A stretch of 64,000 bases of DNA from IMG/VR virus record IMGVR_UViG_3300022921_000004, positions 60,054 through 124,053 of that record; one strand, given 5' to 3'. The DNA comes from a virus. How positions within the stretch are numbered: position 1 is the first letter of the stretch; every line of letters begins with the position of its first letter. The notes beneath the pieces were generated by a model, which saw nothing but the letters and a program-made list of their open reading frames with translations, was not told where the DNA came from and did no database searches. Shown here piece after piece: positions 1 through 9,809 of the stretch. Both the position numbers and the translations under genes were made by a program.

Positions 1-1
1 A

Positions 2-937
2 ATGGTAGAAGCTATTGACGCAATGCTTGCCGATAAACTAAGCGAAGAAATTACTGAGTTCCAAGATGATCGCCAAAAATTAGCTGAAGCAAGAGCAAAA
101 TATGCCGTAGCAATGCGTGAAAACGCAAACCTAATGCAAAAATTTGTTGTACAGCAGTTAGGTAAAGAAATTGGCGAATTACACGAAGATCAGAAATTAA
201 TGGCTGACAAGTTCCATACATTGGAGAACTTTATTGTTGATGCACTTTCTAAAGAAATTGCAGAATTTTATGAAGATAAAAAAGATTTAGCTGAAACAAA
301 GGTACGTTTAGTACGTGAAGCTAAAGATCATCTAGCCAAGGTTAAATCCAAGTTTATCCAAGACGCAACACATGTTGTCGCAGAAACCGTTGACAAAGGT
401 CTAAAGTCAGAAATTAGTCAATTAAAAGAAGACATTGATGCGGCTCGCAGAAATGACTTTGGTCGTAAGTTGTTTGAATCATTCGCTAGCGAATATCAAT
501 CAAGTTACTTAAATGAAAAGTCTGAGACTGCAAAACTATTAAAAGTAGTTGAGTTAAAAGATAAGCAATTAGCCGAAGCTAAAGCGCAGGCAGCAGAAAA
601 AGCAAAACTAGTAGAAAGCAAAGACGCTGAAATTAAAGTTGCTAAAAATACTGCACAGCGTAAAGAAATTATGAATGAATTACTCGGTCCTTTAAACAAA
701 GGTCAAAGAGAAATCATGTCAGACTTACTGGAATCTGTACAAACCGAAAAACTGCACAAGTCTTTCGATAAGTACATGCCAAGCGTTATCGCAGGGAACA
801 CACCAGTGAAGGAAACCAAGGCAACACTTACAGAAGGCACACATATTACAGGCAATAAGACAAATAATGACACTAATGCAAGCGTAGATTCAGCAAATAA
901 CGTTGTTGAACTCAAAAGACTTGCAGGATTGAAATAA
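2..937 (+). CDS. 22: Prohead core scaffold gp22 (5' end cut off)
   Basis: The product is the T4-type internal scaffolding core of the prohead, around which gp23 assembles and which is later degraded. The visible 311 residues are almost entirely charged and helical, with long Glu/Lys/Ala-rich coiled-coil stretches (roughly residues 1-240), then a Thr/Asn-rich linker and a short C-terminal helix ending in LKRLAGLK. That C-terminal tail resembles the part of T4 gp22 thought to touch the capsid shell. The major capsid gene follows after 10 bases, the T4 order 22-23. The first ATG lies at the window edge, and related proteins are longer, so the real N-terminus is probably outside. Confidence rests on composition and position more than on motif identity. 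Confidence 0.82.
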   Translation: MVEAIDAMLADKLSEEITEFQDDRQKLAEARAKYAVAMRENANLMQKFVVQQLGKEIGELHEDQKLMADKFHTLENFIVDALSKEIAEFYEDKKDLAETKVRLVREAKDHLAKVKSKFIQDATHVVAETVDKGLKSEISQLKEDIDAARRNDFGRKLFESFASEYQSSYLNEKSETAKLLKVVELKDKQLAEAKAQAAEKAKLVESKDAEIKVAKNTAQRKEIMNELLGPLNKGQREIMSDLLESVQTEKLHKSFDKYMPSVIAGNTPVKETKATLTEGTHITGNKTNNDTNASVDSANNVVELKRLAGLK

Positions 938-947
938 GGAGAAAATA

Positions 948-2111
948 ATGTCAGAACTATTTGAGAGTCGCTGGCAGGATACCAAAAATGCACTTCTTGA
1001 AGGCCTTGAAGGCAACAAGAAAGCTGTAATGGGTGTTACTCTAGAAAATACTAAAAGGTATTTGGCAGAGAATGCGACAGCAGGTGCAACTTCTGCAGGT
1101 AATGTTGCTACACTAAACAGAGTTATCCTTCCGGTAATTAGACGAGTTATGCCAACTGTTATCGCCAACGAATTAGTTGGTGTACAGCCCATGACAGGTC
1201 CAGTGGGTCAAATCCACACACTAAGAGTACGCTACGCAGATTCATTTGATGATGTAACTGCTGGTGAAGAAGCTCTATCACCATTCAAAATTGGTGTTGG
1301 CTACAGTGGCGGCGGTTCTACCGACAAAGCTGATGCAACAGCAACACTTGAAGGTGCCGCTGGTAAGAGAATGTCTATCCAGATCTTAAAGCAAACAGTA
1401 GAAGCAAAAACCAGAAAGCTATCAGCTCGCTGGACTTTTGAATCTGCTCAAGATGCACAAGCCCAACAAGGCATTGACATCGAAGCTGAGATCATGGCAG
1501 CTCTTGCACAGGAGATTACAGCTGAAATCGATCAAGAAGTACTTGCTTCTTTACGTTCACTAGCTGGAACTGCTGAATCAGACGTACAATACGATCAGTC
1601 ATCTGTAAGTGGTACTGCCACTTTCGTTGGCGATGAGCATGCGGCACTAGCTGTTATGATCAACCGTGTTGCAAACAAGATTGCCGCTCGTACACGTCGT
1701 GGCGCAGGTAACTATGCAGTGGTTTCACCATATGCATTGACTATCCTACAGTCCGCAACAACTTCTGCGTTCGCAAGAACAACTGAAGGTACATTCGAAG
1801 CACCAACTAACACTAAGATGGTTGGTACATTGAACGGCGCGATGAAAGTCTACGTTGATGCATACGCATCAGACGCAACTGACGTACTAGTTGGATACAA
1901 AGGATCAAGCGAATCAGACGCACCAGCGTTCTACGCTCCTTACATTCCTCTAATGTCAAGTGGTGTTGTGTTAGACCCAGCATCATTCGAGCCTGTCGTA
2001 TCATTTATGACACGTTACGGATATGTTGAGCTATCAAACGTTGCTTCTTCACTTGGTAATGCCGCTGACTACTTAGGTAGAATCAGTATTGCCAATGTAA
2101 GCTTCAGCTAA
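948..2111 (+). CDS. 23: Major capsid protein gp23
   Basis: This is the HK97-fold major head protein of T4-like phages. At 387 residues it is shorter than T4 gp23 (521 residues). Recognisable stretches are RVILPVIRRVMPTVIANELVGVQPMTG near residues 62-88, which is the E-loop/P-domain entry region seen in T4-like capsids, and the C-terminal half with GNYAVVSPYALTILQSA and the APFYAPYIPL-type segment (here DAPAFYAPYIPLMSSG). A clear ribosome binding site (AAGGAGAAA) precedes the ATG. It follows gp22 directly and is closed by a strong terminator, so the two probably share a message. No separate vertex gene (gp24) is seen beside it. Confidence 0.96.
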   Translation: MSELFESRWQDTKNALLEGLEGNKKAVMGVTLENTKRYLAENATAGATSAGNVATLNRVILPVIRRVMPTVIANELVGVQPMTGPVGQIHTLRVRYADSFDDVTAGEEALSPFKIGVGYSGGGSTDKADATATLEGAAGKRMSIQILKQTVEAKTRKLSARWTFESAQDAQAQQGIDIEAEIMAALAQEITAEIDQEVLASLRSLAGTAESDVQYDQSSVSGTATFVGDEHAALAVMINRVANKIAARTRRGAGNYAVVSPYALTILQSATTSAFARTTEGTFEAPTNTKMVGTLNGAMKVYVDAYASDATDVLVGYKGSSESDAPAFYAPYIPLMSSGVVLDPASFEPVVSFMTRYGYVELSNVASSLGNAADYLGRISIANVSFS

Positions 2112-2131
2112 GTTTAAAACTTACTAAAACG

Positions 2132-2157
2132 AAAAAAGGCCCTTCGGGGCCTTTTTT
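2132..2157 (+). terminator. Rho-independent terminator after gp23
   Basis: A GGCCC stem closed by a TTCG tetraloop with GGGCC on the other arm is flanked by A6 and T7 tracts. This is a textbook intrinsic terminator, 20 bases after the capsid stop codon. Confidence 0.95.
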
Positions 2158-2176
2158 TATGACTTGAGTAAACTTT

Positions 2177-2184
2177 GATAAATA
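2177..2184 (+). promoter_or_regulatory. T4-type late promoter (GATAAATA)
   Basis: GATAAATAC matches the T4 late -10 element TATAAATA at 7 of 8 positions. It lies between the gp23 terminator and the next gene, giving a leader of about 85 bases. A 7-bp inverted repeat (TTTGATA / TATCAAA) overlaps it. No other function is apparent in the 162-base gap. Confidence 0.75.
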
Positions 2185-2273
2185 CTTGTGTCGTAAATCG
2201 TGCTATCAAATAGATAGACTTATGCAGAATTGACCCACTGCGTAGACCTAGAACGTTTTATAAGGAGAAACAA

Positions 2274-2648
2274 ATGGGACGTCCATTAAATAAAAGAAAC
2301 TTTGGTGTATTAGCAGACGGTACTAACTTAACAATTAACTGTAAAGTTGGAGCAAACTCAGCTACAGAACAAGGTATGATCATTTCACAAAGATCACAAA
2401 ATAAATTTAAAGTTGATGATTCAAAACTTGGATCAGGTAACGAAGGTGTATGTACACTAGTTGCTAAAGCAAGCGGTTCATTAGCCGACAATGAAATGTC
2501 AATTAACGGCATCATTACAGCAGATGGTTCAAGTGTATGGGTTACTAAAATTTACAACAGAACTTGTAGAGATGAAAACAATAATCGTTACAAGTGGACT
2601 GTTGAAGATGATTCAACAGTGTCATACATGGCACTAGTTGCCATCTAA
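2274..2648 (+). CDS. Conserved small virion protein (MGRPLNKRNFG family)
   Basis: This 124-residue protein has an N-terminus, MGRPLNKRNFG, that I recognise as recurring in T4-like marine phages near the capsid and fibre genes. The remainder is predicted mostly beta strand. Two short Cys-containing segments (NCKVG, VCTLV) and a C-terminal TCRDENNNRYKWTVEDDSTVSYMALV resemble a small decoration or fibre-base protein. The gene has its own late promoter and a strong ribosome binding site (AAGGAGAAA). The exact role is unknown. Virion localisation is inferred from family memory and from its late promoter. Confidence 0.7.
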   Translation: MGRPLNKRNFGVLADGTNLTINCKVGANSATEQGMIISQRSQNKFKVDDSKLGSGNEGVCTLVAKASGSLADNEMSINGIITADGSSVWVTKIYNRTCRDENNNRYKWTVEDDSTVSYMALVAI

Positions 2649-2654
2649 GGATTA

Positions 2655-2678
2655 GTGTGGGGGAGAAATTCCCCACAC
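2655..2678 (+). other. Strong intergenic RNA hairpin without T-tract
   Basis: GTGTGGGG and CCCCACAC form a perfect 8-bp stem with an 8-base loop. It lies directly after the stop codon of the preceding gene and 18 bases before the next start. No T-run follows, so it is more likely an mRNA processing or 3'-protection hairpin, or an inefficient terminator. Confidence 0.6.
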
Positions 2679-2696
2679 ACATACAAGGAATTTTAG

Positions 2697-3662
2697 ATGT
2701 CAAAGACTTTAAATGTAAACAGCGGAAATTACACAGTACGAGTACCACAGGGTAATCGAATTACTCTTGATACTGGCGCAGAATTAGGAGAAGTTAGAAT
2801 AACAGGAGACCTAGTTGTTGACGGTAATACTGTAACTGTTAATTCTGAAGATTTAAGTCTTAAAGATAATATTATTATACTTAATGCTGGAGAAGAAGGT
2901 TCTACAGGTATTACACTTGATCAGTCTGGTATACGAATTGAAAGAGGTACTAGTTCAAGTTATCCAGATGTATTTTTTGTATTTGATGAAAATACAACAC
3001 ATAATGATCCAATTTCACAAACTGTTAAAGGCGGAACTTTTACTTTTAAAGACGAAAACAACGCACTGATTGGTATTAGAACTAATAGCATTTCAACCGG
3101 TGGCGGCGATTTATACTTAATTAATTCAGGTACAGGAGTTCTTAGTGTTAGCGGAACAAACAATTATGAAGCACAAGTTACCGATGATGACGATGTACCT
3201 AATAAAAAATATGTAGACGATGCTATTACAACAGGTATTCAAACAATTACAATTCAGAGTATTCAAAGAGGTGACTCTGCGCTTAATCTTTTTGATCAAA
3301 GTTTAGATCCAGGTGTTAGCGGATTTAAAGTTACAATTGACGGATACGAAGTAGCATTATTTAGACAAGACAGCACAGAGATTGAACAACTTATTTTTAA
3401 TGATGCAACAATTTCTACTACAGCAAGCGGCGACGATTTGACACTTAGTAGTAACGGATCACCTTTTGTAAAAATTGACAGTGTTTTAAGAATGCCTATA
3501 CAGAGCGATGCAACTGTAATTGCTAGTAGTGCTAATGACATTGGAATTTATGCAAAGAATCCCGGCTTTGGTAATTCAGGAGTATGGTATAAAAACAAAA
3601 ACAACTATGAAGATGAATTGATAAGTACTAATAAATCATTGTTATATAGTATGTTATTTTAA
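2697..3662 (+). CDS. Fibre-type virion structural protein
   Basis: This 321-residue protein is rich in beta strand. It starts MSKTLNVNSGNYTVRVPQG and then has the LVVDGNTVTVNSEDLSLKD block and GITLDQSGIRIERG, wording typical of fibre and tailspike proteins of marine T4-like phages. A VPNKKYVDDAI segment (near residues 165-175) resembles the 'P..K.YVD' trimerisation-type motif common in phage fibres. The C-terminal part (GSPFVKIDSVLRMPIQS) recurs in modified form in the larger fibres downstream. It lies in a run of virion genes in the same direction and has no obvious promoter of its own. Whether it is a fibre segment or an anchor is unresolved. Confidence 0.65.
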   Translation: MSKTLNVNSGNYTVRVPQGNRITLDTGAELGEVRITGDLVVDGNTVTVNSEDLSLKDNIIILNAGEEGSTGITLDQSGIRIERGTSSSYPDVFFVFDENTTHNDPISQTVKGGTFTFKDENNALIGIRTNSISTGGGDLYLINSGTGVLSVSGTNNYEAQVTDDDDVPNKKYVDDAITTGIQTITIQSIQRGDSALNLFDQSLDPGVSGFKVTIDGYEVALFRQDSTEIEQLIFNDATISTTASGDDLTLSSNGSPFVKIDSVLRMPIQSDATVIASSANDIGIYAKNPGFGNSGVWYKNKNNYEDELISTNKSLLYSMLF

Positions 3663-3673
3663 AGGAAAAACAA

Positions 3674-4021
3674 ATGGCAATTACAAATAAAAAAATTACT
3701 TCTTCAGATACAACGTTGTTAACAGTTCCAGCAGGTAAAAGATATGCTATTACTACTATTATGGTTTGCAATTCACAACCTGCAGATACAGGCGGCGGCA
3801 ATGATGCAACTTTTGATCTACATTTTATTCCAAGCGGCCAAACAAAAGGATATGCAGATCCAAACTCTAATCAAATATTAAATGATTTAAAAGTAGCAGG
3901 TGCTGATACATTTTCTTTTGATACAGAAAAGATTGTATTGGAAGAAGGAGACAGTATTGTAGCTATGGGACAAGCAGGTAAAGAATATTTACTTGCTACA
4001 GTTAGTTATTTGGAAGTATAA
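3674..4021 (+). CDS. Small beta-sandwich virion protein, paralogue A
   Basis: The protein is 115 residues and all beta in appearance. Its layout is T-x-L-T-V-P-A-G near residues 14-21, then a TTIMVCN segment, a polar loop, and a VLEEGDSIVAMG strand. Two other small proteins in the window (starting at 13662 and 24228) share this layout, with a TVP(A/P) strand, a strand containing N at its end, and a final 'gD.i.v' strand. Each sits just upstream of a fibre gene. This suggests a repeated adaptor or decoration module. No enzymatic motif is visible. The stop codon overlaps the next start (TAATG). Confidence 0.6.
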   Translation: MAITNKKITSSDTTLLTVPAGKRYAITTIMVCNSQPADTGGGNDATFDLHFIPSGQTKGYADPNSNQILNDLKVAGADTFSFDTEKIVLEEGDSIVAMGQAGKEYLLATVSYLEV

Positions 4022-4524
4022 TGCGATTTATTAAAGCACAAACAACATCTAGAGGAATTAATGCCGACACAAAAGGAGTAAACGTAGACTCTCTTGGTTT
4101 AATCACAATGAATACTAATTCAGCTGTGATTGTTCCTAAAGGAACGCAAAACGACAGACCGTTTATTCCAACAGAAGGTATGGTTAGATATAATACTGAT
4201 ACCGGAGACTTTGAAGTAAGACAAAATGCGGCATGGAAACCTATTAGATTTAGAGAACCTACTGTTATTCATCAACAAAATTTAGGAAACGGTGACGGAG
4301 TTGAAACATTATTTGGACCACTAGATTCAAACGATAGTTACTATCCTATACCGGTATCTGAAAATAACATTTTAGTAACTATTGAAAACGTTTTTCAGTT
4401 AGCAAACACTAACTATTCTCTTGTGCAAAATCCAGCAGGAAAAACTCCAGGAACATATCTATCATTTGGTTCAGCTGTCCCTACTGGTAAGGTTGTCCAA
4501 GTACTACATAACTTCGACAAGTAA
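4021..4524 (+). CDS. Short fibre-like protein with VPKGT...RP...RYN module
   Basis: A 167-residue structural protein. Residues about 37-75 carry the module 'IVPKGTQNDRP..P.EGMVRYNTDTGDFEVR....W', which reappears in the large fibres and in the 149-residue protein downstream. The C-terminal half (SVSENNILVTIENVFQLANTNYSLVQ) looks like a beta-rich capping domain. It is translationally coupled to the preceding gene by a TAATG overlap. No catalytic residues are evident. It is probably a short fibre or a fibre tip domain encoded separately. Confidence 0.6.
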   Translation: MRFIKAQTTSRGINADTKGVNVDSLGLITMNTNSAVIVPKGTQNDRPFIPTEGMVRYNTDTGDFEVRQNAAWKPIRFREPTVIHQQNLGNGDGVETLFGPLDSNDSYYPIPVSENNILVTIENVFQLANTNYSLVQNPAGKTPGTYLSFGSAVPTGKVVQVLHNFDK

Positions 4525-4532
4525 AATAAATA
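4525..4532 (+). promoter_or_regulatory. T4-type late promoter (AATAAATA)
   Basis: AATAAATAC lies one base after the preceding stop codon and 28 bases upstream of the start of the 1745-residue fibre gene. It has the position and sequence expected of a late promoter. Confidence 0.7.
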
Positions 4533-4559
4533 CAAGTAAGAAGTTAGAGAGGGAACCTA

Positions 4560-7500
4560 ATGGCACAAGTCGCTCGCATAGGCGGTCAATTACTACAAGA
4601 TAACTTATTACGAGAACTTTCGGATCTTAAGTTTGACAATGACCTTTTAGTTGTAAAAAGAGATAATACTCTTGGTATTAATACAACTACAACTCCTAGA
4701 AACTTAACTATTAACGGTACATTACGTACATCATCAGGTACTAGTGAGCCTGATATTATTTTTGATAATAGTTTAAAAATTGGCGACCTTACTCTTGCTA
4801 CTACCGGTATTAGTACATCAAGCGGAAACATTAATATTAAATCAACACATCCCGAAGGTTATATTGTTACTAACGGTATTGGTAGTTATAATTTTGCTGT
4901 TAAGGGCGACGGTCTTATAGCATTAGGAACTAATGATAGTGTTGGTTTAAGATCAGAAGTCTATGATGGCCAAACAGTTGCCTGGAATTATAACGGTAAT
5001 TATGGTAATTATTGGTACCCTGGACCAAAGATTAGTGCAGATTCTCCTCCTAACGATGGCGATAGACTTTATGACGACGCAATAGCAAGAGCACAGGCAG
5101 GTACCTGGACTGCTGAAGAATTAGTTGCATTTGACTTTGATGGTGATGGAGATATTCAAGTAGATGATGCTTTAAAAATTCTTACAATGAATACACAGTT
5201 CATTAACGGAACTGCATTTCCAGCATCAAGAACACTAGCAGATCACCCAAATCCTGAAGCATTTAAAGCATATGTAAAAAAATATTATCCGCGAAGTGCT
5301 CCAAGAGAATTACAAATCCAATCAGGCGGAACTGTTACAGTAACAGGTAATTTACACGCTACTGGTGATATTACATACGGTGCAGAACAAATATTCGAAG
5401 GATATTCTTTATGGTATACTGTAAATAATCCAAATGCCTACGGAACTGATGCTAATGATCATTTTGGTCAAACAGTAGCAGTTGCCGGTAACTTTGGTAT
5501 TATCGGTGCACCAGATGAAGATTCAGCATCGTTTAGTAGTGAAGGTAAAGCGTATATCTATAATATCACTACTGGACAATTATTACATACTTTATCAAAT
5601 CCTGATGCAGGAGCATCAAATACACAATTTGGTGATTCCGTGCATATTAGCGGCAACTATGCAATCGTTGGTGCAAGTACATACGGAAATAATGAAGGTA
5701 GGGCATACATATTTGATGTAACTACTGGATCGTTATTACATACGTTATCAAATCCAAATAACTACGGAACATCGCAAGATGACTATTTTGGACAATCAGT
5801 ATCTATTAGTGGGACTTTTTGTGCTGTAGGTGCAAGATTTGAAGATGAAGCAACAGGTAATAACTCGGGAATAATTTATGTATTTAATAATAGTACTGGT
5901 GTATTAGAAGAAACAATTAATAATCCTAACGTATACGGAACAAAAACAAATGACTATTTTGGTACTGTTGTATCTATTGATGGAAATAATGTTGCGGCAA
6001 GTGCATTAGGAGAAGATACTGCTACTGATACAGAAGTTGGCGTTGTTTACATTTTTAATGCATCTACAGGAGCACTATCTAGAACTTTACAAAATCCAAA
6101 TACATTTAGCACAAGTACCGATGATAGATTTGGTGAAGCAATATCTTTAAGTGGAAATAAAATTATTGTTGGTGCACCTGGTGAAGATGAGCCTAGCAAT
6201 AGTAATGCAGGTAAGGCATATATTTTTAACGTAACTACGGGAGCATTGCTATTAACATTAACAAACCCTAATGATTTTGGAACCAGTCAAGATGATCAGT
6301 TTGGATCAAGTGTAGATATTTCAGGAACATGGGCAATTGTTGGAACTCCTGGAGAAGATACTGCTAGTTTTAACAGTAGTGGTATTGCATATGTGTTTAA
6401 TACAAATACCGGACTAATGGTTTCGAAGGTTACTAATCCTAATCCCGGAACTGATCATAAATTTGCATTTAATGTAGGAATTAATGACGATGCTCATACA
6501 ATTATTGGAGCACCTCTTGAAACTGTAGACGGATCAACTGAAGCTGGTCGAGTTTATATACACCAAGCAACAATCAGCGGTAATGAAAGTTCATTAATCA
6601 TAGGCGACGATAGTACTGATACTGCATCGTTTTTTGCAGATTTTAAATCTGATATTATTCCAGATCAAACAGATACGTTTACTATAGGTAATGTAGGTAA
6701 GAGATTTAAAATTGCAGTTGAAGAACTAACTGCTGACAGGGTTCAAGCTAACGGTATTGTTTATCAAGGAATTGAATTAACAAAAAATGTTGGTATTATT
6801 TTTGTTTCAACCAACAACGGTAATGATAATAACGAAGGAACAAACCCGGGCGGTCCGTTTGCAACAATTGCAAAGGCACTTAGTACTGCAACAACAGGCG
6901 ATTTAATTTATGTTTATCCAGGTCAATACCAAGAAGCATTTCCCTTAACTGTTCCTAAAGGAGTTACTATCCAAGGAGCATCTTTAAGAAGTGTAGAAAT
7001 ATCACCTACGTCGGCTACACAAAGTAACGATGCATTTTTAGTTAATAGTGATACTACGATTGAAAATATTACAATTAAAGATTTTTATTATAACAGTAGT
7101 AACGACACTGGATATGCTTTCCGTTTTGCTAATAATTTCTCAACAACTATATTTGAACAAACTCCCGGAAGAAGTCCTTATATCAGAAATGTAACAGTTA
7201 TTACAAAAGGTACAACAACAAGTCCGAGCGATCCAAGAGGATTTGCAAGCGGCGATGCAGGTAAAGGTGCATTAGTTGACGGAAGTGTTGTCTTACAAAA
7301 TAGTAGATCTGCTAGTATACTTTTTCATAGTTGTACATTTATTACTCCAGGTGTTGATGCACTAACAGCAACAAACGGTGTAAGAATAGAATGGCTTAAT
7401 AGTTTTACATATTTTGCTAATAGAGGACTTTATCTAACACAAGGTACCGGAAGATTACTACCGGATAGTACTATTGAATATGGAGCAGAACTTAGAAGTA

Positions 7501-9797
7501 TTTCAAGTGCATCTGTATACGGAAACAAAGGTATCGAAGCCGATGGCGAAAATTGTTTAGCATATCTAATTAACTATAATTTTGCATACATTGGCGCAGG
7601 TAAAGATGTTACTAACGATAATACATTTACTCTACAAGAAAATGAAGTTATTGAACTAAACAATGCAAAGGTGTATTATTCAAGCCAAGACCAACGAGGC
7701 AATTTTAGAGTTGGTGATAATTTCCTTGTTGATTTAGAAAATGAAAGAACTAGTTTTGATATTGAAAGCATTTTTGCTACAAATGTAACAGCAATCTTAA
7801 GAAACGGTAACGATATAATTACAATTCAACCAAGTCAAATTAATTTAGATAACATTGTTATTGCAGGAAATACAATTGAAGCTACTAGATCAAATTTAAA
7901 TATTGACAGCGTTGGAGTAATAAATTTACAAGGTAACGTAACAGCACCTTCTATGAATGTTTCAGGAAACTTAACAGTTGACGGTGCAATCAATAATATT
8001 GGTGATAGTCCTAATGATACTGTTGACTTTAATATGGCCATTACTCAAGATTTTCTTCCAGGAGATTCAGACGGATTAACATTAGGAAATGAAACAAAAC
8101 GTTGGAAAGAATTGTATACTGACTTGTTGGCAACAGACAGTATTAACATTACAACATCTGAAATTAGTACTAATGAAACTAATGCTGATTTAAATATTTT
8201 AGCAACTGGCACAGGCGCTGTCTTCATTGATAATTTAAAATTTGAAGATAATAAAATTATAGGTAAATTTGATCCTGAAGGAGAGTTCGTAGTAAATTCA
8301 TCTACTGATCCAGGATTTCCTAGCATCTTTAATGGATTTGATTCATTAAGATCGTTGCTACCAAAATGGACAACTATATTTGGTATACCAGTTCTTGGTA
8401 CAGCAACAGCATCTTTAGATGCAGTAAAGCATGCCGCTAATATTTTAGCAAGTTATCTTGATAATAACTTTGACGGAGTTGTAGATAATAATGATCTTTA
8501 TGCAGAGTTTTCAGATGGATTGTTTGCTATAGTAGTTTATGCAAATGCTGCCGAAGAGTCTAGTTTAAGTACACAATTAGGAGCATTTAAAGTTAACAGA
8601 ACATTTAGTGTTTTTGAAGATGAAATGAATAACTTCTTAGGAGACGGCGTCGGAAACCAACGAGATATTGCATCTGAAAAAATTCTAAAAGACTTATTAA
8701 TTCCGAAAATATCTAGTTTACATATTCCGTTAAGTATTACACGACCGTCTACAGTTACTAACGCAATGGACGCGGCTCGAGGAGGCTTTCAAGCTGGCGG
8801 ACAAGTTGGATATAATTATCCTCCCTTTGCATGGTACACTGATCCAACAGGATTATCATACACAAACTTAGTATATGAATATTTGTATTTGTTAACAGCA
8901 TCAGTAGCAGGAAGTTTAGAATGGCGTTCTGGAACAATTACTAGTTTATGGGATCCGTATAATGATGTATTATTGCAATTGCAAGACGTAGCTGGTAGAA
9001 ATATTATTATTAATAACACTTATGGTTTTCCTATAACAAATAGTCCGTCAATTGATTACTGGACTGAAGTTACAAATGTATTAGGCGGAACAAAACGAGA
9101 TGTAGAATTTTCTCCAACAGATTCTTTAAGAATAAATGCTATTAGTGATTTGTCTTTACCAAAAGGATCACCGGCTGAAAGACCGTCAGTACAAGGCGGA
9201 ATTAGATATAATACCACTTATAATACATTTGAAGGTACTGAAATTTTAGGTGCAGTTTCTTTAGACGGTATTTATGATACTGATAGAAACACATATTTAG
9301 ACCTAAGTAATAACCAATTTAACTTTGTTACTAACGGACAAACAAATCACACGTTAAATGGTACACTACTTGAATCATCTGGATTTAGTAGTGATCATAA
9401 ATTTAGTATAGACGGAAATGTTGTTAGTAATGATGTAGAAGGTGGAAATAGTATATTAAGATCAAACGGTACTGGTTTCACTAAAATACAAGAAGTTCAC
9501 TTTAGAGATAGTGAGTTAGTTAATGCTAGTGCTGCCAATTTTATCTTTAATTTAACAAATACTAATAACAGAGCTTTTCTAAAAATTGATAATGTAAGCG
9601 GTATGGTTATCCCGCAAGGTACTACAGCAGAACGTCCTGGAATACCTGAAGTTGGACATACAAGATACAACTTAGATCTAGAATACGTAGAAACTTGGAA
9701 CGGTTCTGACTGGATTAATGCGGCAGGTGAAGTTGAAAGTATTGAAGCATCTGATGTTGAAAATTTAGCTTATATATTCAACCTTATCCTAGACTAA
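4560..9797 (+). CDS. Giant fibre/spike: EF-hand loop, 7-repeat propeller, beta-helix
   Basis: A 1745-residue adhesion protein. Order: N-terminal virion-attachment region (1-70) shared with the next fibre; an EF-hand/dockerin-like loop DFDGDGDIQVDD (192-203); seven FG-GAP-like repeats (about 280-670), each with a DD.FG...SISG core and a 'YIFN..TG.LL.TL.NPN' strand, as in seven-bladed integrin-type propellers; a right-handed beta-helix (about 745-1080) opening with IFVSTNNGNDNNEGTNP; another helical domain near 1280-1480 with NNFDGVVDNNDLY; and two C-terminal 'P.GT.AERP...RYN' modules. It should act outside the cell as a receptor-binding fibre, probably calcium-dependent. The multi-domain reading is from visible repeats. 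The target is unknown. Confidence 0.82.
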   Translation: MAQVARIGGQLLQDNLLRELSDLKFDNDLLVVKRDNTLGINTTTTPRNLTINGTLRTSSGTSEPDIIFDNSLKIGDLTLATTGISTSSGNINIKSTHPEGYIVTNGIGSYNFAVKGDGLIALGTNDSVGLRSEVYDGQTVAWNYNGNYGNYWYPGPKISADSPPNDGDRLYDDAIARAQAGTWTAEELVAFDFDGDGDIQVDDALKILTMNTQFINGTAFPASRTLADHPNPEAFKAYVKKYYPRSAPRELQIQSGGTVTVTGNLHATGDITYGAEQIFEGYSLWYTVNNPNAYGTDANDHFGQTVAVAGNFGIIGAPDEDSASFSSEGKAYIYNITTGQLLHTLSNPDAGASNTQFGDSVHISGNYAIVGASTYGNNEGRAYIFDVTTGSLLHTLSNPNNYGTSQDDYFGQSVSISGTFCAVGARFEDEATGNNSGIIYVFNNSTGVLEETINNPNVYGTKTNDYFGTVVSIDGNNVAASALGEDTATDTEVGVVYIFNASTGALSRTLQNPNTFSTSTDDRFGEAISLSGNKIIVGAPGEDEPSNSNAGKAYIFNVTTGALLLTLTNPNDFGTSQDDQFGSSVDISGTWAIVGTPGEDTASFNSSGIAYVFNTNTGLMVSKVTNPNPGTDHKFAFNVGINDDAHTIIGAPLETVDGSTEAGRVYIHQATISGNESSLIIGDDSTDTASFFADFKSDIIPDQTDTFTIGNVGKRFKIAVEELTADRVQANGIVYQGIELTKNVGIIFVSTNNGNDNNEGTNPGGPFATIAKALSTATTGDLIYVYPGQYQEAFPLTVPKGVTIQGASLRSVEISPTSATQSNDAFLVNSDTTIENITIKDFYYNSSNDTGYAFRFANNFSTTIFEQTPGRSPYIRNVTVITKGTTTSPSDPRGFASGDAGKGALVDGSVVLQNSRSASILFHSCTFITPGVDALTATNGVRIEWLNSFTYFANRGLYLTQGTGRLLPDSTIEYGAELRSISSASVYGNKGIEADGENCLAYLINYNFAYIGAGKDVTNDNTFTLQENEVIELNNAKVYYSSQDQRGNFRVGDNFLVDLENERTSFDIESIFATNVTAILRNGNDIITIQPSQINLDNIVIAGNTIEATRSNLNIDSVGVINLQGNVTAPSMNVSGNLTVDGAINNIGDSPNDTVDFNMAITQDFLPGDSDGLTLGNETKRWKELYTDLLATDSINITTSEISTNETNADLNILATGTGAVFIDNLKFEDNKIIGKFDPEGEFVVNSSTDPGFPSIFNGFDSLRSLLPKWTTIFGIPVLGTATASLDAVKHAANILASYLDNNFDGVVDNNDLYAEFSDGLFAIVVYANAAEESSLSTQLGAFKVNRTFSVFEDEMNNFLGDGVGNQRDIASEKILKDLLIPKISSLHIPLSITRPSTVTNAMDAARGGFQAGGQVGYNYPPFAWYTDPTGLSYTNLVYEYLYLLTASVAGSLEWRSGTITSLWDPYNDVLLQLQDVAGRNIIINNTYGFPITNSPSIDYWTEVTNVLGGTKRDVEFSPTDSLRINAISDLSLPKGSPAERPSVQGGIRYNTTYNTFEGTEILGAVSLDGIYDTDRNTYLDLSNNQFNFVTNGQTNHTLNGTLLESSGFSSDHKFSIDGNVVSNDVEGGNSILRSNGTGFTKIQEVHFRDSELVNASAANFIFNLTNTNNRAFLKIDNVSGMVIPQGTTAERPGIPEVGHTRYNLDLEYVETWNGSDWINAAGEVESIEASDVENLAYIFNLILD
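5397..6569 (+). repeat. Seven tandem FG-GAP-like repeats (propeller)
   Basis: Seven units of about 55 residues begin at FGQTVAVAG, FGDSVHISG, FGQSVSISG, FGTVVSIDG, FGEAISLSG, FGSSVDISG and FAFNVGIND. Most are preceded by an acidic DD/ND pair suited to calcium binding. The number equals a complete seven-bladed beta-propeller. Confidence 0.8.
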
Positions 9798-9809
9798 TTT
9801 CCCAAATCA

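Noticed and set aside
2174-2210. 7-bp inverted repeat around the first late promoter as an operator
   Set aside because: The arms are AT-rich and 23 bases apart. No similar repeat occurs at the other late promoters.
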